Positions 1-5,899 of a stretch of DNA of 5,899 nt are shown here, piece by piece (positions within the stretch are counted from its first letter, which is position 1; every line of letters starts with the position of its first letter). A program made the position numbers and the translations under genes. Source of the stretch: Oscillospiraceae bacterium. Lineage in GTDB: Bacteria; Bacillota; Clostridia; Oscillospirales; Ruminococcaceae. Under the pieces are notes generated by a model. It made no database searches and had not been told where the DNA came from. It worked only from the letters and a program-made list of their open reading frames with translations. The stretch is taken from the NCBI GenBank assembly GCA_009776345.1, contig WRLS01000127.1, forward strand, positions 1 through 5,899, written 5' to 3'.

Positions 1-891
1 CATATGTTCGCGCGTGATTTGGAACGGCTTGATGATTGCCGCAAAAGGACAGATTATATGCCGTTAGGCTCCGGCGCGCTTGCCGGGGTGCCATACCCTA
101 TTGACAGGGAATATGTAAGCGGGGAGCTGGGTTTTGCGCAGATAACGGCAAACAGCCTCGACGCGGTATCAGACAGGGATTTCTGCATAGAGCTTGTATC
201 CTGCCTTTCTGTAATCATGATGCACTTGAGCCGCTTCTGTGAGGAGCTGATACTGTGGTCAACCGACGAGTTCGGCTTTGCAGAGGTTTCAGACGCGTAT
301 TCAACCGGCTCGTCCATCATGCCGCAAAAAAAGAACCCTGACATGGCGGAGCTTATACGCGGTAAAACAGGGCGCGTCTACGGCGGGCTTATGGCCCTGC
401 TTACAATGATGAAGTCGCTCCCCTTGGCATACAACAAAGATATGCAGGAGGATAAGGAAGCCGTTTTTGACGCGGCGGACACAGTAAAATCCTGCCTTGC
501 TGTTTTTACGGGTATGATCGGAAGCACCGTTTTTCACGCCGATGCTATGCGGAAAAGCGCGGCGGGCGGCTACTCCAACGCAACAGGCGCGGCTGATTGG
601 CTTGTGCGGAAGGGCGTACCCTTCAGGGAAGCGCACGGTATTGCCGGAAGGCTGGTCCTTTACGCTATCGAAAGGAAAAAGCCGTTGGAGGGCTTGAGCA
701 TTGAGCAGTTCAAATCCATATCCGATATATTCGACGAAACGGTTTATTCGGCAATTACGCTTGACGCCTGCATTGGCGCGGGAAGCGTTGACGGCGGTCC
801 TTGCGAATTTGCAGTTTTGAAAGCAATAAATAACGCGCAGTGTTACCTTAAAAGAAGAAAAAAAGCAGTAGGGGAGGGTAATACTAAATGA
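1..891 (+). CDS. argH: Argininosuccinate lyase, C-terminal part (5' end outside window)
   Basis: Argininosuccinate lyase splits argininosuccinate into arginine and fumarate, the last step of arginine synthesis, in the cytosol as a homotetramer. The frame is open from base 1 (CAT, then ATG at 4), so the ATG is an internal Met and not a start. About 296 residues are visible against roughly 460 for the family, so some 165 N-terminal residues, including the region of the upstream catalytic His, are missing. Visible family blocks are PLGSGALAG (nt 61-87), the fumarase/aspartase superfamily signature GSSIMPQKKNP (nt 307-339), which is the mobile catalytic loop, and NKDMQEDKE (nt 433-459). The C-terminal FREAH and GGPC segments match the usual domain end, followed by a short basic tail. 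It ends at TGA 889-891, which overlaps the gatA ATG. No frameshift is seen. Identification is from recalled family motifs. Confidence 0.96.
   Translation, partial: HMFARDLERLDDCRKRTDYMPLGSGALAGVPYPIDREYVSGELGFAQITANSLDAVSDRDFCIELVSCLSVIMMHLSRFCEELILWSTDEFGFAEVSDAYSTGSSIMPQKKNPDMAELIRGKTGRVYGGLMALLTMMKSLPLAYNKDMQEDKEAVFDAADTVKSCLAVFTGMIGSTVFHADAMRKSAAGGYSNATGAADWLVRKGVPFREAHGIAGRLVLYAIERKKPLEGLSIEQFKSISDIFDETVYSAITLDACIGAGSVDGGPCEFAVLKAINNAQCYLKRRKKAVGEGNTK
871..878 (+). promoter_or_regulatory. Ribosome binding site of gatA inside the argH 3' end
   Basis: GGGGAGGG lies 9 nt before the ATG at 888, an ideal Shine-Dalgarno distance. It selects this ATG over the in-frame ATG at 900-902, which would be 21 nt away. 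The site lies within the last codons of argH, so gatA translation is probably coupled to argH. Confidence 0.8.
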
Positions 892-2354
892 CCTGCTGCA
901 TGAGCGCGATAGGGCTTGCCGGGGCGATACGGCAGAGGAAAATCGGTGTCGGCGAAGCGGTTGACGCCGCTTTGCGCGCCGCTGATAAAGTACAAAAAGA
1001 GCATAACTCATTTTTGGCGGTGGCACATGACAGCGCGCGTAAACGTGCCGCAGAGATACAGGCGCGCATCGACGCGGGTGAGGATATCTCCGTGCTTGCG
1101 GGTGTGCCGATCGGGATAAAAGATAATATTTCAACATTGGGCATAGAAACTACCTGCGCATCGAAAATGCTGGAGGGGTACATCCCTGTTTTCAATGCAA
1201 CCGCTGTCGAAAGAATAGAACAGGCGGGTATGATTGTTATCGGCAAGCTTAATATGGACGAATTCGCCATGGGCGGCTCAAGCGAAACAGGGGCATTTGG
1301 CGCGGTGCGCAATCCGTGGGATATTTCGCGGGTTGCGGGCGGTTCTTCCGGCGGCAGTGCCGCTTCCGTAGCCGCGCGCGCTGTCACGGTTACGTTAGGC
1401 TCCGATACGGGAGGCAGCATACGCCAGCCCTGTTCGTTTTGCGGCGTTACGGGGATAAAACCGACATACGGCGCGGTTTCGCGTTATGGGCTGGTGGCAT
1501 ATGCATCGTCACTGGATCAAATCGGCCCCATTGGGGCGGACATAGACGACTGCGCCGCGCTGCTGCAAATTATATCGGGGTCGGATGAAATGGACGGCAC
1601 CTGTGTTATCAATCAGCCGTTTGTGTTTGAAGATTCTATTACAGAGCGGCTTGAAGGCGTGAAAATCGGCCTGCCGCGCAATTATTTTGAGGGTGGGATA
1701 GATGATGATGTAAAAACTGCCGTGCTTGCGGCGGCAAAAGAGCTTGAGTGCGCGGGGGCGGTTATCGAAGATTTTGATATGCCGCTGATGGACTACGCGA
1801 TTCACGCATACTATATAATCGCCTGTGCCGAGGCTTCATCGAACTTATCGCGGTATGACGGGCTGAAATACGGTAGGAGAAGCCCGTCGGCAGGGTCGCT
1901 TTCGGAAGTTTACCGCCTTTCCCGCAGCGAAGGCTTCGGGCTGGAGGTTAAAAGGCGCATTATGCTGGGTTCTTTTGTGCTGTCATCCGGTTATTATGAT
2001 TCTTACTACAAAAAGGCCCTGCAAACCCGCGCGATAATAAAAAGCAGCTATGACAGCTTATTCGGGCGTTTTGACATGATACTGTCCCCGGTTGCGCCTA
2101 CCGCGGCGTATAAAATCGGCGAAAACATCGGCGACCCGCTGAAAATGTATATGGGCGATATATATACCGTGTCGGTTAATTTAGCGGGGCTTCCGGCTGT
2201 GTCCTTGCCGTGCGGTTTTTCCGAAGACGGCCTGCCCGTGGGCTTTCAGCTTATCGGCAGCGCGTTTTCGGAAGCGAGGCTATTCCGTGTGGCGCGGGTT
2301 TATCAGCGGCGCACCGCGTTCCATAAAAAAAGGCCGGGGGGTGGAGCGGCATGA
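888..2354 (+). CDS. gatA: Glutamyl-tRNA(Gln)/aspartyl-tRNA(Asn) amidotransferase subunit A
   Basis: GatA is the glutaminase subunit of the GatCAB amidotransferase. It releases ammonia from glutamine, which is channelled to GatB to amidate Glu-tRNA(Gln) and/or Asp-tRNA(Asn). The protein has 488 residues, the normal family length. The amidase-signature Ser-cisSer-Lys triad is visible: Lys78 in GIKDN (76-80), cis-Ser153 in GGSSGGS (151-157) and nucleophile Ser177 in GSDTGGSIRQP (171-181). The 24-residue spacing between the two serines fits the amidase family. The later blocks KPTYG, SSLDQIGP and LPAVSLPCG, and the terminal KKRP segment, are typical of GatA rather than of general amidases. The start at 888 overlaps the argH stop (ATGA) and has a strong ribosome binding site. 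The stop overlaps gatB in the same way. No gatC precedes it. The gene appears complete and undamaged. Confidence 0.97.
   Translation: MTCCMSAIGLAGAIRQRKIGVGEAVDAALRAADKVQKEHNSFLAVAHDSARKRAAEIQARIDAGEDISVLAGVPIGIKDNISTLGIETTCASKMLEGYIPVFNATAVERIEQAGMIVIGKLNMDEFAMGGSSETGAFGAVRNPWDISRVAGGSSGGSAASVAARAVTVTLGSDTGGSIRQPCSFCGVTGIKPTYGAVSRYGLVAYASSLDQIGPIGADIDDCAALLQIISGSDEMDGTCVINQPFVFEDSITERLEGVKIGLPRNYFEGGIDDDVKTAVLAAAKELECAGAVIEDFDMPLMDYAIHAYYIIACAEASSNLSRYDGLKYGRRSPSAGSLSEVYRLSRSEGFGLEVKRRIMLGSFVLSSGYYDSYYKKALQTRAIIKSSYDSLFGRFDMILSPVAPTAAYKIGENIGDPLKMYMGDIYTVSVNLAGLPAVSLPCGFSEDGLPVGFQLIGSAFSEARLFRVARVYQRRTAFHKKRPGGGAA
2343..2346 (+). promoter_or_regulatory. Ribosome binding site of gatB, start-deciding
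   Basis: GGAG at the gatA 3' end is 4 nt before the ATG at 2351 and 7 nt before the adjacent in-frame ATG at 2354. The second spacing is the more usual one, so translation may really begin at 2354, making the protein one Met shorter and changing the overlap from ATGA to TGATG. Confidence 0.6.
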
Positions 2355-3763
2355 TGTGGGAAACCGTTATAGGCTTAGAAGTACACACGGAGCTTTCGGC
2401 GAAATCAAAAATTTTCTGCGGGTGCGATACATCATTCGGCGCAAAGCCCAATACGCAGGTATGCCCCGTTTGCGCGGGGATGCCCGGGTCATTGCCGAAG
2501 CTCAATATTGCCGTGGTTGAAAGGGCTATACGCTTGGGGCTTGCGCTTAACTGTGAAATTAGGCGCAGCTGTAAATTCGACCGCAAGAATTATTTTTACC
2601 CGGATTTACCCAAAGCATATCAAATATCACAGCTATACTCGCCGATTTGCATGGGAGGTTATATGGAAATCGGCGGCAAGCGGATAGGCATACGCGAAAT
2701 TCACATGGAGGAGGACGCGGGCAAGCTCATCCATGACAGCGGCTTTACGTATATGGATTTTAACCGCTGCGGCGTCCCGCTGCTGGAAATCGTATCACAG
2801 CCTGATTTCCGCGGCAGTGATGAGGTTATCGCGTATCTGGAAGCGCTTCGGGAAATGCTTTTGTATTTGGATGTAAGCGACTGCAAAATGCAGGAAGGCT
2901 CCCTGCGCGCGGATATCAATCTCTCCGTACGCCCCATCGGCGGCGATTTAGGCGTGCGCACCGAAATGAAGAACCTGAGCTCCTTTAGGGCAATAGGGCG
3001 CGCGATAGAGCATGAAGCGGCACGGCAAACTAAAATTTTAGAAAGCGGCGGCAAAGTCATTCAGGAGACCCGCCGCTGGGATGATATAAAAGGCGAATCC
3101 TACAGTATGCGTTCTAAAGAAAACGCCCATGACTACCGCTACTTCCCGGAGCCTGATTTATTGCCGCTGGAAATAGATGAACAATGGCTGGCGCGTATCA
3201 GGCGCGGGATTCCCGAGCTTGCGCATCAAAAGCGGGACAGGTATGCCCGCGATTTCGGGCTTGCTGTATCCGCCGCGGCGGCGCTTACCGCACATAGGAA
3301 TATCGCGGACCTATTCGAGGACCTTACACGCGAAAGCGCACAGCCTTTGGAGGTCGCCAATTTAATCACAGGCGAAATCATGCGCCTGATGAACAGGACA
3401 AACACCCTGTCCGAGGATTTACGCATAGACGCGAAGAAACTGGCAACTCTTATTTCGCTTGTCATAAACGCGAAAATCAGCCGTAACTCTTACAAACAGG
3501 CTGTGGGCGAAGTATTCATGCGGGACACTGACCCGCGCGAGTATATCACGAAACATGGACTCATGATGATTTCCGACGATAATGCCGCCGCCGAAGCGGT
3601 AAATGCGGTTTTAGCCGAAAACCCGGAAGCGGTTAAAGACTATAAGTGCGGTAAGGATAAGGCGTTCGGGTTTTTGATGGGGCAGGCAATGAAAAAGCTC
3701 GGCGGCGCGGCAGACCCCAAAACAGTGGGGAATATGCTCAGGGAGGTTTTGGGTGATTGTTAA
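2351..3763 (+). CDS. gatB: Glutamyl-tRNA(Gln)/aspartyl-tRNA(Asn) amidotransferase subunit B
   Basis: GatB phosphorylates the side-chain carboxylate of the mischarged Glu or Asp on tRNA and amidates it with ammonia from GatA. The protein has 470 residues, close to the family's roughly 475. The N-terminal kinase-like domain carries GLEVHTEL (8-15), the HMEEDAGK block (118-125) expected at the ATP/Mg site, the RKNYFYPDLPKAYQISQ block (78-94), and DFNRCGVPLLE (136-146), the GatB family signature. Cys23, Cys25, Cys38 and Cys41 (CGC and CPVC) form the four-Cys set expected to bind zinc in zinc-type GatB. From about residue 310 onward the helical GatB/YqeY domain, which contacts the tRNA elbow, is complete and includes DYKCGKDKAFGFLMGQ. 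The start at 2351 overlaps the gatA stop, and 2354 is an equally possible start. A hairpin follows the stop. No deviation in key residues was noticed. Confidence 0.97.
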   Translation: MMWETVIGLEVHTELSAKSKIFCGCDTSFGAKPNTQVCPVCAGMPGSLPKLNIAVVERAIRLGLALNCEIRRSCKFDRKNYFYPDLPKAYQISQLYSPICMGGYMEIGGKRIGIREIHMEEDAGKLIHDSGFTYMDFNRCGVPLLEIVSQPDFRGSDEVIAYLEALREMLLYLDVSDCKMQEGSLRADINLSVRPIGGDLGVRTEMKNLSSFRAIGRAIEHEAARQTKILESGGKVIQETRRWDDIKGESYSMRSKENAHDYRYFPEPDLLPLEIDEQWLARIRRGIPELAHQKRDRYARDFGLAVSAAAALTAHRNIADLFEDLTRESAQPLEVANLITGEIMRLMNRTNTLSEDLRIDAKKLATLISLVINAKISRNSYKQAVGEVFMRDTDPREYITKHGLMMISDDNAAAEAVNAVLAENPEAVKDYKCGKDKAFGFLMGQAMKKLGGAADPKTVGNMLREVLGDC

Positions 3764-3765
3764 AC

Positions 3766-3787
3766 GGGCGGGCATGAAAGCCCGCCC
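3766..3787 (+). terminator. Hairpin after gatB, probable transcription terminator
   Basis: GGGCGGGC (3766-3773) pairs perfectly with GCCCGCCC (3780-3787) around the 6-nt loop ATGAAA, starting 3 nt after the gatB stop. The stem is very stable, but the following bases are TACAAGATTTTAT, so the T-run starts about 8 nt late and is short. It is therefore a plausible but not textbook intrinsic terminator. Its position between the argH-gatA-gatB block and a new promoter supports a terminator role. A dispersed hairpin repeat is an alternative. Confidence 0.6.
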
Positions 3788-3812
3788 TACAAGATTTTAT
3801 AAAAGCTTTTCA

Positions 3813-3822
3813 ATTTGCAAAT
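3813..3822. repeat. 10-bp perfect palindrome over the -35 element, possible operator
   Basis: ATTTGCAAAT is its own reverse complement and covers the proposed -35 hexamer. A dimeric repressor bound here would block the promoter, but the symmetry does not extend further and AT-rich DNA yields such palindromes by chance. No regulator gene is in view. Confidence 0.25.
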
Positions 3823-3843
3823 CAAACCGGAAAATGCTATAAT
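3815..3843 (+). promoter_or_regulatory. Sigma-70/SigA-type promoter for the S51 hydrolase gene
   Basis: The -10 hexamer TATAAT (3838-3843) is a perfect consensus, preceded by TGC to give an extended -10 (TGnTATAAT from 3835). With the optimal 17-bp spacer the -35 is TTGCAA (3815-3820), matching TTGACA at 4 of 6 positions. Transcription would start near 3850, leaving a leader of about 70 nt before the ATG at 3921. The surrounding DNA is AT-rich and non-coding, unlike the compact genes on either side. Confidence 0.7.
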
Positions 3844-3907
3844 AAAATCAAATAAAAAGAACACTTAACCGTATTTTTTACTTATGTAAAGTGCCTATAT
3901 TTTACGT

Positions 3908-3912
3908 GGAGG
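3908..3912 (+). promoter_or_regulatory. Ribosome binding site deciding the S51 gene start
   Basis: GGAGG lies 8 nt before the ATG at 3921, which is ideal. The in-frame ATG at 3915 is only 2 nt away and the GTG at 3891 lies upstream of the site, so both are unlikely starts. Confidence 0.75.
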
Positions 3913-3920
3913 TAATGTGT

Positions 3921-4148
3921 ATGAATTGTCGCCTGCTTGGATTTTTCAGCGGCTTTCCAAATTATCGCTTTCCCGGAGACGTAGGTATGCGGCTTAGCGA
4001 AGAGTTAACATGTCGTAACAGCCTTATCTTTGTAAGTGCATGGCCGGATGATTATGCGAGAAATGACAGTGATTCTGCCGGTATGCATGGTATGTTTTTT
4101 GAGGAATACAACATGCCTTTCGCACGGCACTATGTAATTGATAACTGA
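3921..4148 (+). CDS. N-terminal fragment of the split S51 hydrolase
   Basis: This 75-residue piece is what the promoter and GGAGG site would actually express. It begins MNCRLLGFFSG, holds the first strands of the fold including the NSLIFVSAWP segment, and ends at VIDN before the TGA. It lacks the nucleophile Ser and the His, so it should have no hydrolase activity alone. It has no signal peptide or membrane segment. Treat it as part of the broken gene unless the TGA proves to be an error. Confidence 0.5.
   Translation: MNCRLLGFFSGFPNYRFPGDVGMRLSEELTCRNSLIFVSAWPDDYARNDSDSAGMHGMFFEEYNMPFARHYVIDN
4146..4148 (+). other. In-frame TGA interrupting the S51 gene
   Basis: TGA at codon 76 is followed immediately by ATG (TGAATG), with the same frame open on both sides. 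argH and gatA in this window end in TGA and TGG encodes Trp throughout, so the organism does not seem to read TGA as an amino acid in general. The residue is not at a known catalytic position of the family. Confidence 0.85.
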
Positions 4149-4583
4149 ATGGAAGCTTCATGCGCCATGCAATTGATTCACGAAGCATCTTGCGTGTTTC
4201 TCATGGGCGGCCACCCCGGAATGCAATTGCAATTCATCCGCGAAAAAGGCCTGGATGCTGCGATTTGCGATGCTTCCGCTGTGGTGTTAGGTGTCAGTGC
4301 GGGGGCGATCAACATGGCCAAATACTCACTCGACACCAAGGAATCCCCCGTCCCATATGATGGTTTAGGTCTGGCTGATATCACTGTCAAGCCACACTTT
4401 AAGCTTGAGGATCGGCAGGTATTGTCAGCTCTATTAGAAATTTCCATGGAATTACCCATTTGTGCTATGGAGGATGACAGCGCTATTTTCGTAGCGGGTG
4501 ACCGCATTTCGTCCATGGGAGAAATTCATTGGGTAAGCAAAGGCGAAATCAGCCCTCTTTGGCAAGGTGGTTTATTGTTGTAG
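4149..4583 (+). CDS. C-terminal fragment of the split S51 hydrolase, with the catalytic residues
   Basis: This 144-residue open frame starts with the ATG abutting the TGA and ends at TAG 4581-4583. It holds the FLMGG turn, the GVSAGA nucleophile elbow and the KPHF His. No Shine-Dalgarno precedes 4149. A second in-frame ATG at 4167 has only a weak GGAAG (4151-4155) 11 nt upstream. Expression would therefore need re-initiation by ribosomes finishing the first half. Without the N-terminal strands the fold is probably incomplete unless the two halves associate. Confidence 0.5.
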   Translation: MEASCAMQLIHEASCVFLMGGHPGMQLQFIREKGLDAAICDASAVVLGVSAGAINMAKYSLDTKESPVPYDGLGLADITVKPHFKLEDRQVLSALLEISMELPICAMEDDSAIFVAGDRISSMGEIHWVSKGEISPLWQGGLLL

Positions 4584-4590
4584 ATACAGT

Positions 4591-4620
4591 TTGCCAATCT
4601 CGATTATGAACATGTTTATA
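4591..4620 (+). promoter_or_regulatory. Weak candidate promoter for cca
   Basis: TTGCCA (4591-4596) matches the -35 consensus at 5 of 6 positions, but the -10 candidate TTTATA (4615-4620, 18-bp spacer) is poor. It sits in the 85-nt gap between the S51 gene and cca, where no hairpin terminator is visible, so cca may instead be read from the promoter at 3815-3843. Confidence 0.25.
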
Positions 4621-4656
4621 TGCTGTCCTTTATAGATGAATTTGCGCCGGGAAGGT

Positions 4657-4661
4657 AGGAG
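4657..4661 (+). promoter_or_regulatory. Ribosome binding site deciding the cca start
   Basis: AGGAG lies 7 nt before the ATG at 4669. The in-frame upstream ATG at 4636 has no such site and would add 11 residues before the conserved domain, so 4669 is preferred. Confidence 0.75.
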
Positions 4662-4668
4662 CATACCG

Positions 4669-5899
4669 ATGATAACTGCGCCGCAATCTGTATCCACGGC
4701 GATGGGGCTGCTGTCACGCGCCGGATACAAAGCTTATCTGGCGGGGGGATGCGTGCGGGACAGCCTGCTCGGGAAAACCCCGGCGGATTGGGACATCGCA
4801 ACAAATGCGCCCCCGGAGCAGTCCCTTGAAGTTTTTGCGCAGTACAGGACCATCCCGACCGGGCTAAAACACGGTACCATCACCGTTATCATAAACAGCG
4901 ACAGCATCGAAATCACGACCTTCCGCATAGACGGCGCGTATTCCGACAACCGCAGGCCGGACAGCGTTACTTTCACAGACGGCGTCCGCGAGGATTTGTC
5001 GCGCCGTGATTTTACCATAAACGCCATGGCATGGAACCCCGCCGAAGGGCTTATCGACCCGTATGGCGGGCATATTGACCTTTTGGAAAAAAAGATCCGC
5101 TGTGTCGGTGATGCTGCCACGCGGTTCCGTGAGGACGGGCTGAGGATTTTGCGCGGCGCGCGGTTTGCCTGTACGCAGGGGTTTTCGGTGGATGCCCCTA
5201 CAAAAAACGCCATGCTGGAGTTGCGCGGGCTGCTTGACAATATCGCGGCGGAGCGCATTGCCGCGGAGCTTTGCAAAGCTTTGACGGGGGACGGCTTCAC
5301 CGAAGTTTTCCTGGATATGCCGGAGCTGCTGCTTCAAATAATTCCCGAGCTTTCATCGTGCGTGGGATTTGACCAGAGCAACCCCGCGCATTGCTACGAT
5401 GTTTTCCGCCATACGCTGGAGGCAGTTTCCGCCGCGCCGGGGGATTTAACTGTACGGCTGGCGCTGCTTTTGCATGACGCGGCGAAACCCGCGCGGTTCA
5501 AACCCGACAAGCAGGGGATAGGCCATTTTAAAGGCCATGCCGAGGAGGGGGCGGCACTCGCGGGGGATGTTCTGTCGCGCCTGCGTTTTGACAATGCCGC
5601 CATTAGCCGCGTGCGCGGGCTTGTGCTTTGGCACGATACAGACATACCGGCGAATCCCGGAGCCGTAAAACGCTGGCTGGGGCGTTTGGGCGAAGAGGGG
5701 CTTGGCCGCCTTTTCGCGGTTATGAAAGCGGACAACGCGGCGAAAAACCCGGAATTCGGCGAAGCCAAGATAAAACACATTAACAACCTCGAAGAAATTA
5801 CAGCGCAGATACTTTCACAGCGGGAATGCTTTTGCCTGGCGGATTTGGCGGTATCGGGTAGTGATTTAATTGCCGCGGGTTATCAGCCCGGCCCGGAAC
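4669..5899 (+). CDS. cca: CCA-adding tRNA nucleotidyltransferase with HD domain (3' end outside window)
   Basis: The enzyme adds or repairs the 3' CCA of tRNAs from CTP and ATP without a nucleic acid template. The frame stays open to the right edge, giving 410 residues. Class II features appear in order: GGCVRD (26-31), DWDIAT (40-45) with the metal-binding Asp40 and Asp42, TTFRIDG (83-89), SRRDFTINAM (111-120), the nucleobase-selecting EDxxR motif as E155, D156 and R159, and RILRGARF (159-166). An HD domain follows, with LLLHDAAKP (266-274), HFKGHAEEGA (286-295) and LWHD (320-323). Such HD domains in CCA enzymes are linked to 2',3'-cyclic phosphodiesterase/phosphatase activity, which is unproven here. 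The last visible stretch, DLAVSGSDLI then PGPE, is the conserved start of the C-terminal tail, so about 35-45 residues are missing. The preserved EDxxR motif fits full CCA addition, but a separate CC- or A-adding enzyme cannot be excluded. Confidence 0.95.
   Translation, partial: MITAPQSVSTAMGLLSRAGYKAYLAGGCVRDSLLGKTPADWDIATNAPPEQSLEVFAQYRTIPTGLKHGTITVIINSDSIEITTFRIDGAYSDNRRPDSVTFTDGVREDLSRRDFTINAMAWNPAEGLIDPYGGHIDLLEKKIRCVGDAATRFREDGLRILRGARFACTQGFSVDAPTKNAMLELRGLLDNIAAERIAAELCKALTGDGFTEVFLDMPELLLQIIPELSSCVGFDQSNPAHCYDVFRHTLEAVSAAPGDLTVRLALLLHDAAKPARFKPDKQGIGHFKGHAEEGAALAGDVLSRLRFDNAAISRVRGLVLWHDTDIPANPGAVKRWLGRLGEEGLGRLFAVMKADNAAKNPEFGEAKIKHINNLEEITAQILSQRECFCLADLAVSGSDLIAAGYQPGPE

Larger units (their letters stand above)
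3921..4583 (+). pseudogene. Peptidase E-like (S51 family) hydrolase, interrupted by an in-frame TGA
   Basis: Read through one stop, this is a 220-codon gene, a normal length for the peptidase S51/PepE-like family (class I glutamine amidotransferase fold). Visible features are the N-terminal LLGFFSGFPN strand-loop, the FLMGGHPG turn (93-100), the nucleophile elbow GVSAGA with Ser126 (124-129), KPHF with the candidate catalytic His159 (157-160), and an acidic MEDDSAI segment (183-189). Codon 76 is TGA (4146-4148). The frame continues directly as a smooth family-like sequence with no insertion or deletion. From memory, relatives often have Arg here, so a single CGA-to-TGA change would explain it. 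The substrate is unknown; relatives include Asp-dipeptidases and uncharacterised proteins. GC is about 47%, lower than in gatB and cca. The gene has its own promoter and ribosome binding site. Alternatives are a sequencing error, stop readthrough or a two-piece protein. Confidence 0.75.

Noticed and set aside
301..1137. Long minus-strand open frame (278 codons) opposite argH and gatA
   Set aside because: It lies across two clearly conserved + strand genes, its translation is low-complexity basic/Cys-rich with no recognisable motif, and it is explained by codon bias of the opposite strand.
3795..3810. TTTTATAAAA and AAAAGCTTTT palindromes after the gatB hairpin
   Set aside because: They are short AT-rich symmetries expected by chance in this intergenic stretch. 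The T-rich part may simply serve the terminator.
3891..3920. GTG at 3891 or ATG at 3915 as start of the S51 gene
   Set aside because: The only good ribosome binding site (3908-3912) lies downstream of the GTG and is 2 nt from the ATG at 3915. The spacing of 8 nt fits the ATG at 3921.
4146..4190. Selenocysteine at the TGA in the S51 gene
   Set aside because: No convincing bacterial SECIS hairpin with a small loop follows the TGA; I see only the 8-bp palindrome GAAGCTTC and a weak GCTTC/GAAGC pair with a 24-nt loop. The position is not a catalytic Cys in the family as I know it.
4734..5300. Minus-strand open frame (188 codons) opposite cca
   Set aside because: It is fully inside cca, whose + strand motifs are unmistakable. 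The minus-strand translation is Ser/Pro-rich shadow sequence.
5394..5786. Overlapping minus-strand frames opposite the cca HD domain
   Set aside because: Two overlapping minus-strand frames here are both shadows of the conserved HD domain, without their own start signals or family features.

Overview
The window looks like ordinary chromosome of a Gram-positive anaerobe, most likely a Clostridia-type Bacillota. The clues are strong GGAGG-type ribosome binding sites, glutamate/aspartate-tRNA amidotransferase genes, an HD-domain CCA-adding enzyme and a Firmicutes-style peptidase S51 protein. Hand counts on sampled lines give moderate GC: about 52% in gatB, 57-58% in cca and about 47% in the S51 gene. 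The genus cannot be fixed from this sequence alone. All recognisable genes lie on the + strand.

Layout. (1) 1-891 is the C-terminal two thirds of argininosuccinate lyase (argH), cut by the left edge. (2) 888-2354 is gatA and (3) 2351-3763 is gatB, the amidase and kinase/tRNA-binding subunits of the Glu-tRNA(Gln)/Asp-tRNA(Asn) amidotransferase. These three genes are joined by two ATGA stop/start overlaps, so they read as one translationally coupled block. gatC, which often sits directly before gatA, is not in the window. (4) A perfect 8-bp GC hairpin directly follows the gatB stop and probably ends the operon. (5) A convincing sigma-70 type promoter (TATAAT with an upstream TG, and a weaker -35 inside a 10-bp palindrome) serves the next gene. 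(6) 3921-4583 is a peptidase E-like (S51) hydrolase gene broken by one in-frame TGA at 4146-4148. Both halves are otherwise intact and in the same frame. (7) 4669 to the right edge is cca, the CCA-adding tRNA nucleotidyltransferase with an HD domain. Its C-terminal tail, probably some 35-45 residues, is beyond the window.

How they work together. GatA and GatB convert mischarged Glu-tRNA(Gln) and/or Asp-tRNA(Asn) to the correct amidated forms, and Cca builds or repairs the tRNA 3' CCA end, so tRNA function is the common theme. ArgH performs the last step of arginine synthesis and shares only transcription with gatAB. The S51 gene has its own promoter and lower GC, and looks like a later insertion between two housekeeping units. 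I see no undescribed system. The points worth following are the interrupted S51 gene, the missing gatC and the palindrome over the S51 promoter.
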